Source: Burkholderiales bacterium (GTDB lineage Bacteria > Pseudomonadota > Gammaproteobacteria > Burkholderiales > SG8-39). From it: DNA of 11,014 bases. The number at the start of each line of letters is the position of its first letter. Positions within the stretch are counted from its first letter, which is position 1. The stretch spans positions 1 through 11,014 of the forward strand of contig JADLDQ010000330.1 of NCBI GenBank assembly GCA_020846575.1, read 5' to 3'. The position numbers were made by a program, and so were the translations under genes. Below the pieces are notes generated by a model. The model searched no databases. It was not told the origin of the DNA and was given only the letters and a program-made list of their open reading frames with translations. Below, piece by piece: positions 1-5,984 of the stretch.

Positions 1-1
1 C

Positions 2-830
2 CAGCGCATGCGCGGCGACATGACCATCCGCGGCGGCGACGGCCACAAGGTGATCCACGCCGGGGACGGCAGCTACGACATCGAGCTGGGCTCGGAGACG
101 CTCACGCTGTGGGGCGCCGGGATCATCAACCTCGGAGCGGGCGACAGCCTGATCCATACCGGCGACGGAGACCACAACATCACGCTCGGTGCGGGCGCGC
201 ACTCGGTCGTCACGGGAAGCGGAAACGACACGGTGAACCTCGGATCGGGGGACTCGGTGGTCGATCTCGCCAGCGGCAACAACAGCTTCAATACCGGCAT
301 CAACGGGGTGGTCGGCAACTACGTGGTGACGGTGGGTGACGGCGTGGACAACATCGGCTGGTCGGGAACGCTCAGCCAGCGCATGCGCGGGGACATGACC
401 ATCCGCGGCGGCGACGGGCACAAGGTGATCCACGCCGGGGACGGCAGCTACGACATCGAGCTGGGAGCGGAGACGCTCACGCTGTGGGGCGCCGGGATCA
501 TCAACCTCGGAGCGGGCGACAGCCTCATCCGCACCGGCAACGGGGACCACAGCATCACGCTCGGTGCGGGCACGCACTCGCTGGTCACGGGAAGCGGAAA
601 CGACTCGGTGAACCTGGGTGCGGGAGATTCGGTCCTTGACCTCGGAGACGGCAACAACGCCTTCAACGGCAGCGGCGCCGCGCCGATGGGGAACTTCCAC
701 ATCACTGCGGGGAACGGAAACGACAGCATCGGCTCGACTGTTCCGGTGAACGATCGCCTGCAGGGAGACGTCACGGTCCTCGCGGGCGATGGCAACAACC
801 TGGTCTATCTGGGCCACGGCCACAACTCGG
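2..830 (+). repeat. 375-bp tandem repeat inside the RTX gene (two full units and a degenerate third)
   Basis: Units start at 2, 377 and 752, an exact 375-bp (125-codon) period seen by aligning the RMRGD codons at 5 and 380 with RLQGD at 755. The first ~160 bases of units 1 and 2 are almost identical at DNA level, including silent positions. They diverge in the second half while keeping the same length. The third unit is recognisable for only about 25 codons before it passes into canonical RTX repeats. Further copies probably lie to the left of the window. Confidence 0.9.
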
Positions 831-3592
831 TGACGACCGGCTCGGGCAGCGACACCATCCATGTCGGGGATGGAGGCAACACGATCGACGCTGGCGGGGG
901 CGCAGACACGGTGTCTTCGGGCGCCGGCGACGACACGATCGCGGGCAGTGCCGGCAACGATCAGCTGCAGGGCGGGGCCGGATCCGATACGTACCTGTTC
1001 AATCGGGGAGACGGCCAGGACACCATCGTCGATTTCGGATGGATCTCGAGCAATGGCCTTCCCGACGCGGCACAGGACGTGCTCTCCTTCGGGGCGGGGA
1101 TCCTCTTCCATGATCTGAGCGCGACGAGCGGTAGCGGCAACCTCACGCTGGCAGTCGCAAGTCCGAGCGACCCGGGCGCGAATGATCAGGTGAGGATCAG
1201 CAATTGGTCGACCTTCTATGACAACACGGCGTACGCCTATCGACTGGAATTCATCGCGTTCTCGGAGGCGCCGCTCGTGTCGCTCGCCGATCTGCAACTC
1301 GCCCCGGCCGGCGGGGGCACCCTGAACGGCGGCTCGGCGCAGAGCGTGCTGTTCGGATCGAGCGCCGCGGACGTGCTGATCGGCAACGGCGACGACGACT
1401 ACCTGAGCGGCGGCGCAGGCGCCGACACCCTGACCGGCGGGTCGGGCGACGACACTTACGCGGTGGACCACGCCGGCGATGCGGTGAGCGAGAGCGCGGG
1501 CGAGGGTATCGACACGGTGCAGAGTTCGGTTTCCTGGAGCCTTGCGCAGAACGTCGAGAACCTGGTCCTTGCCGGCCTCGCGGCCATCGACGGCAGCGGC
1601 AACGCGCTGGACAACGCGATCGCCGGCAACGCCGCGGCCAACGTCCTGAACGGGCTGGCCGGCAACGACGCCCTGGAGGGCGGGGCGGGCGACGACACCT
1701 ACGTCTTCGAACCCGGCTTCGGGCAGGACACCATCGCTGAAGACGACGCCACCCCGGGCAACGCGGACACGGTGCTGTTCGGGGCGGGGATCGCTTCGGA
1801 GGACGTTTCTGCGCAGCGCGCCGGGCAGGACCTGGTGCTTGCGGCGGGCGCCGACAGCGTGACGGTGCGCGACTGGTACTCGTCGGACGCAACCAAGATC
1901 GAGGCGGTGCGCTTCAACGACGAGCCGGCGGTGCTGTGGACGGTGGCGGAGCTGCGCGTCATGACCAACCGAGCCCCGAGCGCGCAGGACCGGGTACCGC
2001 TGGTGATGCAGGAGGACACGGAGATCAGCGGTTCCATTGCCTGGCTGGGGAGCGATCCGGACGGGGATCCACTCACGTTCATCCTGGTGTCGGATGCGGT
2101 GCACGGGCACGTGAACCTGGACGCAGAAGGCAACGGAACCTATACGCCGGCGCTGAACTACTCCGGGCCGGACAGCTTCACCTTCATGGTGAACGACGGG
2201 CTGCTGAATTCGAACGTGGCCACGTTCAACTTCCTGCTGACCCCGGTGAACGACGCGCCGCTGGCGCAGGACATCGAGCGGCCGGTCGTCGAGGACGGCG
2301 TGATCGCGGGTTCGATCGCCTGGCTGGCGAGCGACGTCGATGGGGACGCGCTCGAGTTCATCCTGGTGAGCTCGACGCAGAACGGCACGCTCACCTTCAA
2401 TCCCGACGGCAGCGCATCGTACACGCCGGCTGCCAACTTCCACGGCACCGACAGCTTCACCTGGAAGGTGAACGACGGGCAGCAAGATTCGAATATCGCC
2501 ACGTTGACCCTCACCGTGAGCCCGGTGAACGACGCGCCGCTGGCGCAGGACATCGAGCGCTCGGTCGCCGAGGACGGCGTGATCGCGGGTTCGATCGCCT
2601 GGCTGGCGAGCGACGTGGACGGGGATTCCCTGGAGTTCATCCTGGTGAGCTCGACGCAGAACGGCACGCTCACTTTCAACCCCGACGGCAGCGCCTCGTA
2701 CTTGCCGTATGCGAACTTCCACGGCAGCGACAGCTTCACCTGGAAGGTGAACGACGGGCAGGCGGACTCGAATATCGCCACGCTGACCCTGCTCGTCAAC
2801 CCGATCAACGACGCCCCGCTGGTGCTGGACCAATCGCTGCAGACCGCGGAGGATACGTTGATCGAGAACCTGCTCGAAGGACTGGCGAGCGACGCCGATG
2901 GGGACGCGCTCGTCTACGCCCTGGTTACGGGAACGGCGCACGGGGCGTTGAGCTTGCAGCCCAACGGCAGCGCCTCGTACCTCCCCGATAGCGAGTTCAG
3001 CGGCGAGGACGCTTTCCAGTTCAAGGTGAACGACGGCCTGCTGGACTCCAACGTGGCGACCGTGACCATCACGGTGGGGGCGGGGGGCAGCATGATGATG
3101 TCGGGCGGCGGGGAGGGGAGTTACGCGATGACGGACGATGAGCTGCCCGAGGCGGCGCGGTGTTCTGCGCCGATCGCGCAGCGGCCGGTGATCTCCTGGA
3201 GCGATGCGGGCGGCCTGCCGCAGCCGGGGTCGGGCAATGCCGCCGGGGATAGCGGCGGCGCATTTCCCTCGCCGGGCGGGGAGCGCCAGGCGAGCGTTGT
3301 GACCGATTTCGGTGCTCCGACAGGCGCAGCAGGGCTGCAAGTGCACGGTGCCTATGGCGAAGTCGCTGGTACTTCGGGTGCGCGCGAAGTGCAGGACTGG
3401 TACGGAAAGGTGCTGGACTCGCGCGCGGCCTGGAGCGCAGAGGCTGCCCCGCACGACGCGCTGCTGGACGCCCAGGCGCGAAGCCTGCTCGATGCAATGG
3501 CCGCCTTTGCCCCTGCGGACCCGGGCCAGAGCGCCCTGGGCTCCGCCGGCCCGAGCGCATCGGACACCTTGTTCGCCGCAAACGGGGGATAG
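2..3592 (+). CDS. Large RTX / tandem-95 secreted protein (adhesin-like), 5' end cut by the window
   Basis: This is the C-terminal ~1,196 residues of a larger secreted repeat protein. The frame is open to the left edge, and the first codons match the middle of a repeat, so the ATG at 8 is not the real start. Numbered from that ATG, residues 1-300 are glycine/aspartate-rich RTX-like motifs in 125-residue blocks. Residues ~305-345 and ~452-483 are canonical calcium-binding nonapeptides (GGAGSDTYLF, GGAGADTLTGG, GDDTY). Each RTX region is followed by a haemolysin-related segment (VRISNW... at ~393-431; VTVRDWY...IEAVRF at ~617-637). Residues ~654-1026 hold four cadherin-like tandem-95 domains, each with a D-x-DGD calcium motif. 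The last ~170 residues are a low-complexity tail ending LLDAMAAFAPADPGQ...DTLFAANGG, which resembles the ends of other type I secreted RTX proteins as I recall them. The likely role is a surface or biofilm adhesin exported by a type I system, whose HlyD gene lies broken just downstream. Family is fairly sure; exact function is not. Confidence 0.9.
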   Translation, partial: QRMRGDMTIRGGDGHKVIHAGDGSYDIELGSETLTLWGAGIINLGAGDSLIHTGDGDHNITLGAGAHSVVTGSGNDTVNLGSGDSVVDLASGNNSFNTGINGVVGNYVVTVGDGVDNIGWSGTLSQRMRGDMTIRGGDGHKVIHAGDGSYDIELGAETLTLWGAGIINLGAGDSLIRTGNGDHSITLGAGTHSLVTGSGNDSVNLGAGDSVLDLGDGNNAFNGSGAAPMGNFHITAGNGNDSIGSTVPVNDRLQGDVTVLAGDGNNLVYLGHGHNSVTTGSGSDTIHVGDGGNTIDAGGGADTVSSGAGDDTIAGSAGNDQLQGGAGSDTYLFNRGDGQDTIVDFGWISSNGLPDAAQDVLSFGAGILFHDLSATSGSGNLTLAVASPSDPGANDQVRISNWSTFYDNTAYAYRLEFIAFSEAPLVSLADLQLAPAGGGTLNGGSAQSVLFGSSAADVLIGNGDDDYLSGGAGADTLTGGSGDDTYAVDHAGDAVSESAGEGIDTVQSSVSWSLAQNVENLVLAGLAAIDGSGNALDNAIAGNAAANVLNGLAGNDALEGGAGDDTYVFEPGFGQDTIAEDDATPGNADTVLFGAGIASEDVSAQRAGQDLVLAAGADSVTVRDWYSSDATKIEAVRFNDEPAVLWTVAELRVMTNRAPSAQDRVPLVMQEDTEISGSIAWLGSDPDGDPLTFILVSDAVHGHVNLDAEGNGTYTPALNYSGPDSFTFMVNDGLLNSNVATFNFLLTPVNDAPLAQDIERPVVEDGVIAGSIAWLASDVDGDALEFILVSSTQNGTLTFNPDGSASYTPAANFHGTDSFTWKVNDGQQDSNIATLTLTVSPVNDAPLAQDIERSVAEDGVIAGSIAWLASDVDGDSLEFILVSSTQNGTLTFNPDGSASYLPYANFHGSDSFTWKVNDGQADSNIATLTLLVNPINDAPLVLDQSLQTAEDTLIENLLEGLASDADGDALVYALVTGTAHGALSLQPNGSASYLPDSEFSGEDAFQFKVNDGLLDSNVATVTITVGAGGSMMMSGGGEGSYAMTDDELPEAARCSAPIAQRPVISWSDAGGLPQPGSGNAAGDSGGAFPSPGGERQASVVTDFGAPTGAAGLQVHGAYGEVAGTSGAREVQDWYGKVLDSRAAWSAEAAPHDALLDAQARSLLDAMAAFAPADPGQSALGSAGPSASDTLFAANGG
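1967..3082 (+). repeat. Four tandem cadherin-like (tandem-95) domain repeats
   Basis: Units start at 1967, 2249, 2528 and 2807, giving periods of 282, 279 and 279 bp (94, 93 and 93 codons). Each begins at NRAP/NDAP, carries a SD-x-DGD motif, a G-x-x-x-Y-x-P strand and a DSFTF/DSFTW-KVNDG strand. Units 2 and 3 are nearly identical over long DNA stretches, with most differences silent or conservative, which points to recent duplication. Units 1 and 4 are more diverged, as expected for the ends of an expanding array. Confidence 0.9.
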
Positions 3593-3597
3593 GTGCG

Positions 3598-3638
3598 AGC
3601 TCGGATTGGCGTTCCTTCGGCCTTGTCCAGTCCGAGCT
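3598..3638 (+). terminator. Stem-loop just after the RTX stop codon
   Basis: The arms AGCTCGGATTGG (3598-3609) and CCAGTCCGAGCT (3627-3638) pair over 12 bp, with one G-U pair when transcribed rightward, around a 17-nt loop. The stem begins five bases after the TAG at 3590-3592. No T-run follows on the + strand, so it is not a classical intrinsic terminator. It could be a 3' stabilising hairpin or a partial terminator that reduces read-through into the secretion genes. Confidence 0.4.
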
Positions 3639-3639
3639 G

Positions 3640-3732
3640 CAAGGGCTTGGAGGTAACGAGCGCTACGTGCCCCTCCAGCGCCGCTTCGATCAGGTGCTTG
3701 GGCGTGCACTGCCACAAGAGACTGGAGGCGAT
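3640..3732 (-). pseudogene. Possible remnant of a PIN-domain toxin (VapC-like)
   Basis: Read leftward on the minus strand this stretch encodes IASSLLWQCTPKHLIEAALE followed by GHVALVTSKPL. It resembles the N-terminal part of the PIN-family putative toxins of COG1569 / TIGR00305 type, where an aspartate-containing first strand is followed by (V/I)-S-A-L-L, G-T-P, a helix ending LE-A-L-x-G and the strand V-x-L-V-T-S. The first strand carrying the catalytic aspartate (VLDTN) is not recognisable, and after the P-L the sequence no longer matches, so only about 30 of the usual ~140 residues remain. It lies antisense between the RTX gene and the HlyD fragment. The match is from memory and short; chance similarity in a GC-rich frame is possible. 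Confidence 0.4.
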
Positions 3733-3765
3733 GGCCTCTTTTCGCCGCAGCCGCAGAACGACTCC

Positions 3766-4017
3766 ATGAGTTCAGCCGTTGCACTCTTCGGCCGCTACGC
3801 GCGCGTGCTCGGAGTCTCCTGGCGCGCCCGCGACGAGCTCGCCCCCTCGACCCGCACCCCGCTCGAGCGTCAGTTCCTGCCCGCCGCGCTGGAGATTCTG
3901 GAAACCCCGTCCCCCGCGCTCCCCCGGGCCATCCTGTGGACCATCGTCGGGGCGCTCGGGGCGACGCTCGCCTGGTCCTTCCTCGGCCGCGTGGACCTGG
4001 TCGCCGTCGCCCCCGGA
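3766..4017 (+). pseudogene. N-terminal fragment of an HlyD-family type I secretion membrane-fusion protein
   Basis: The ATG at 3766 opens a frame whose first 84 codons look like the start of an HlyD-family periplasmic adaptor. It has a short cytoplasmic segment with the pattern FLPAALEILETP before a single membrane helix (AILWTIVGALGATLAWSFLG), then the strand VDLVAVAPG that normally leads into K-I-(V)-x-x-G and the long coiled coil. After APG the resemblance stops. The frame continues with arginine-rich non-coding-like sequence to a TGA at 4069-4071. Full-length members are ~400-480 residues, so about 80% is missing. Its place just after an RTX substrate gene fits a type I secretion operon. 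No clear Shine-Dalgarno precedes the ATG. The protein cannot act as an adaptor in this form. Confidence 0.75.
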
Positions 4018-4057
4018 ATTCCGCGACGCCGTCGCCGCGCTGCGCGCCTCGCCGTGA
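4018..4057 (+). pseudogene. 3' remnant of an unidentified gene fused to the HlyD fragment
   Basis: From about 4018 the coding signal moves to another frame (GAA TTC CGC GAC ...). It reads EFRDAVAALRASP and stops at TGA 4055-4057. Almost every codon here ends in G or C, as in the real genes of this window, whereas continuing the HlyD frame gives codons that do not. This looks like the last 13 codons of a gene whose body has been lost, joined to the HlyD start. It ends 10 bases before the GTG of the beta-helix gene, the spacing expected of a former operon neighbour. The parent family cannot be identified from 13 residues. Confidence 0.4.
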
Positions 4058-4067
4058 GTCCCGCGCC

Positions 4068-5240
4068 GTGAACCTGCGCCGGTGCGCGACGGGCGCTGCG
4101 GCGCTGCTGGTGGCGGCCTTCGCGCTCGCAGAGCCGGCGCCGGCCGAGGTCCTGGCGGTGGGACCGGGAAAGGCTTACGCGAGGCCCTGCGCGGCCTTCG
4201 CCGCGGCGCGCGACGGGGATGTCGTCGAGGTCGACGCCTCGGGCGCCTACGACGGTGACGTGTGCGCGATCCGCGCCAACCGGCTGACGATCCGCGGCGT
4301 CGGCGGGCGTGCGCGCATCGATGCGGCCGGACGCAGCGCCGAGGACAAGGCGGTCTGGGTGGTCAAGGGCAGCGGCGCCACCATCGAGAACATCGAGATT
4401 TCCGGGGCCAGCGTCCCGCACCGCAACGGCGCCGCCATCCGCCTGGAGGGCCGCCACCTGACGCTGCGGCGCGTGTACTTTCACGGCAACGAGAACGGCC
4501 TGTTGACCGGCAACGACCCGGAGAGCGAAATCCTGATCGAGCACTCGGAGTTCGCGCGCAACGGCTTCGGCGACGGCCAGTCGCACAACCTGTACATCGG
4601 GGCGGTGAAGCGGCTGGTGTTCCGCTACAACTATTCGCACCACGCCCGCATCGGCCACGAGCTGAAGTCGCGGGCGGTCGAAAACCACATTCTCTACAAC
4701 CGCATGATGACCGAGACCGATGGCACCGGCAGCTACGAGATCGAGATCGCGCAGGGTGGCACGGCGTACATCATCGGCAACCTGATCCAGCAGGGCCCGA
4801 GAACGGACAACCCGGTGATGGTTTCCTTCGCGGTGGAGGGTGCGAAGAACCCCGGCCTGGGCCTTTACGTCGTCAACAACACCTTCGTGAACGACCTCGG
4901 CAAGGGGGTTTTCGTCCGCGACTCGACCTCGGTGCCGGCGCTGGTGATGAACAACCTGTTCATCGGCGGCGGCACGCCGGTGAGCCAACCCGGGGCGGCG
5001 CCGCTCGCGCGCAACAACCTCGAGGGCGATGCGCTGCTCGCCGGCCGCGACGGTTTCGATTACCGGCTCGGACAGGGGTCGCCGGCCATCGATGCGGGCG
5101 CCGACCCGGGCTCTGCCGGCACGATGTCGCTGCGCCCGGTGATGCAGTACGTCCACCGCGCGGGCGCCGAGCGGCGGCCGTTCGACGGGGCGATCGACGC
5201 CGGCGCCTACGAGTTCGCGCCCCGACCAGCGCCGCGCTGA
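4068..5240 (+). CDS. Secreted right-handed parallel beta-helix protein
   Basis: A 390-residue protein with a Sec signal peptide: R4-R5, a hydrophobic stretch at ~8-20, and a likely cut after APA at residue 25. The mature part is a series of short strands with N-x-(I/L) turns typical of pectate-lyase-like right-handed beta-helices. Examples are IENIEISGAS at ~105, LRRVYFHGNENGL at ~132, ILIEHSEFARNGF at ~154, NLYIG...LVFRYNYSHHA at ~173-192, YIIGNLIQQG at ~233, YVVNNTFVND at ~266 and LVMNNLFIGG at ~291. C40 and C65 may form a disulfide near the N-terminal cap. SPAIDAGADPG near the end is the usual closing motif of such proteins. The GTG start is chosen because the signal peptide begins exactly there; an extension upstream gives arginine-rich non-coding-like sequence. 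The likely location is periplasm or outside the cell, binding or cleaving a polysaccharide, but no catalytic residues can be assigned. The start codon overlaps the TGA that ends the HlyD-fragment frame. Confidence 0.8.
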   Translation: MNLRRCATGAAALLVAAFALAEPAPAEVLAVGPGKAYARPCAAFAAARDGDVVEVDASGAYDGDVCAIRANRLTIRGVGGRARIDAAGRSAEDKAVWVVKGSGATIENIEISGASVPHRNGAAIRLEGRHLTLRRVYFHGNENGLLTGNDPESEILIEHSEFARNGFGDGQSHNLYIGAVKRLVFRYNYSHHARIGHELKSRAVENHILYNRMMTETDGTGSYEIEIAQGGTAYIIGNLIQQGPRTDNPVMVSFAVEGAKNPGLGLYVVNNTFVNDLGKGVFVRDSTSVPALVMNNLFIGGGTPVSQPGAAPLARNNLEGDALLAGRDGFDYRLGQGSPAIDAGADPGSAGTMSLRPVMQYVHRAGAERRPFDGAIDAGAYEFAPRPAPR

Positions 5241-5334
5241 TCCGCGCCTGCGGGACAGTCCGCTCTCGCGCGCTGCCGCTGACTCCCCGGAAGGTGTCGG
5301 GTGGGCACAGCGCAGCCGGCGGGGTGCGCGTTGC
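5241..5334. other. Short gap between convergent genes
   Basis: These 94 bases separate the stops of the beta-helix gene (+) and the deaminase gene (-). Only a weak 5-bp GCGCA/TGCGC pairing is visible around 5310-5329, and there is no T-run on either strand. No gene or clear terminator is seen. Confidence 0.5.
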
Positions 5335-5799
5335 TCAGCCGCACAGCCGCGGCCTGCCGCCGTCGGTCGCGGTGCGGCCCCAGACCAGGCGCGAGATCCC
5401 GGCCCAGTAGGCCGCCGCCTCGCACATCGGGCAGGGGCGCGAGGACGAGTACATCACGCAGCCCGACAGGTCGCCGCTGCCGAGGCGCCGCGCCGCATCC
5501 CTGATGGCGAGCATCTCGGCGTGCGCGGTGGGGTCGCGCTCCAGGATCACCCGGCTCGGCGATTCCCCGAGCAGGCGGCCGTCGCGCACCAGCAAGGCTC
5601 CGTAGGGCTGGTCGCCCGACTGGCGCGCCCGGCGCTGCAGTTCGAACGCGCGCGCGATCCAGATTTCTTCAGGGGTTGCCGTGTCCTCCACGCGGGGCGG
5701 CGGCGGCTGCGAGCGCGCGGCGCGGGCGAAAAGAACGGCCGGCGCGAAGGGCAGGCCGCCGAACAGTGCGCCAAGCAGGCGCCGGCGGGGCGGGTTCAT
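5335..5799 (-). CDS. Exported cytidine/guanine deaminase-fold zinc protein with a twin-arginine-like signal
   Basis: A 154-residue protein of the CMP/dCMP deaminase superfamily, which removes an amino group from a nucleobase or nucleoside using zinc-bound water. The zinc site is complete: H93-A-E95 supplies one ligand and the proton-shuttling glutamate, and P122-C123-P-M-C126 supplies two cysteines. P65-Y-G-A-L before it fits the substrate-side strand. The arrangement is closest to the guanine deaminase / tRNA-adenosine deaminase branch (HAEMLAIRDA, then PCPMCEAAAYWAGISRLVWG). The N-terminus has R5-R-R-L-L-G followed by a hydrophobic segment to ~28, like a twin-arginine export signal, with ARS as a possible cut. 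Export of a folded zinc enzyme by Tat would make sense. The C-terminus is short, ending just after the core. The gene runs divergently from the EamA transporter. The substrate is not predictable from sequence alone. Confidence 0.85.
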   Translation of the reverse strand: MNPPRRRLLGALFGGLPFAPAVLFARAARSQPPPPRVEDTATPEEIWIARAFELQRRARQSGDQPYGALLVRDGRLLGESPSRVILERDPTAHAEMLAIRDAARRLGSGDLSGCVMYSSSRPCPMCEAAAYWAGISRLVWGRTATDGGRPRLCG

Positions 5800-5817
5800 G
5801 GTGCGCCCATTCTGCGC

Positions 5818-5886
5818 GATCGGGCCGCCCGATTCAACGCGATCGGGCCGCCCGATTCAACGCGATCCGGTCGCCCGATTCAACGC
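5818..5886. repeat. Three tandem 23-bp units, each with a 15-bp palindrome
   Basis: Units lie at 5818-5840, 5841-5863 and 5864-5886. Units 1 and 2 are identical; unit 3 differs at a few bases. Each consists of G, the perfect dyad ATCGGGCCGCCCGAT (7-bp arms around one base) and the linker TCAACGC. In unit 3 the left arm has two changes while the right arm is intact. The block lies 19-87 bases upstream of the deaminase ATG and ~98 bases before the EamA start, between divergent genes, where regulator-binding sites are expected. It is not a CRISPR array, because there are no spacers. Confidence 0.85.
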
Positions 5887-5912
5887 GCTGCGCTCCGCGA
5901 GTTGCGCAGCGC
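5885..5912. promoter_or_regulatory. 9-bp inverted repeat adjoining the 23-bp repeats
   Basis: GCGCTGCGC (5885-5893) and GCGCAGCGC (5904-5912) are perfect inverted copies around a 10-base loop. This structure starts at the last two bases of the third 23-bp unit and lies in the leader of the EamA gene. It could be an mRNA hairpin or part of a protein-binding region; there is no T-run after it. Confidence 0.4.
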
Positions 5913-5930
5913 CGGCATCCGGGCGAGTAT

Positions 5931-5943
5931 TGCGCCCGGCGCA
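5931..5943. promoter_or_regulatory. 13-bp palindrome in the EamA leader
   Basis: TGCGCCCGGCGCA is a perfect dyad with 6-bp arms around one central base, the same geometry as the 15-bp dyads just upstream but with a different sequence. It is 41 bases before the proposed TTG start. In GC-rich DNA such a dyad can occur by chance. Confidence 0.25.
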
Positions 5944-5984
5944 GGCCCGTCTCGATCATCCCGCAACTGTTCGTCCCCATCGCC

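Noticed and set aside
8..10. ATG at 8 as the true start of the RTX protein
   Set aside because: The same ATG recurs inside the next repeat unit at 383, and the frame is open to the window edge, so it is an internal methionine.
1936..2991. A 351-codon + strand frame inside the RTX gene
   Set aside because: It repeats because the underlying DNA repeats; composition is E/R/G-rich and the overlapping frame has real tandem-95 domains.
3870..5156. A 428-codon open frame on the - strand opposite the beta-helix gene
   Set aside because: The + strand protein has a signal peptide and clear beta-helix repeats; the antisense translation shows only composition-driven V/R/A runs.
5818..5886. A small CRISPR array
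   Set aside because: The 23-bp units abut directly with no spacers, and no cas genes are present.
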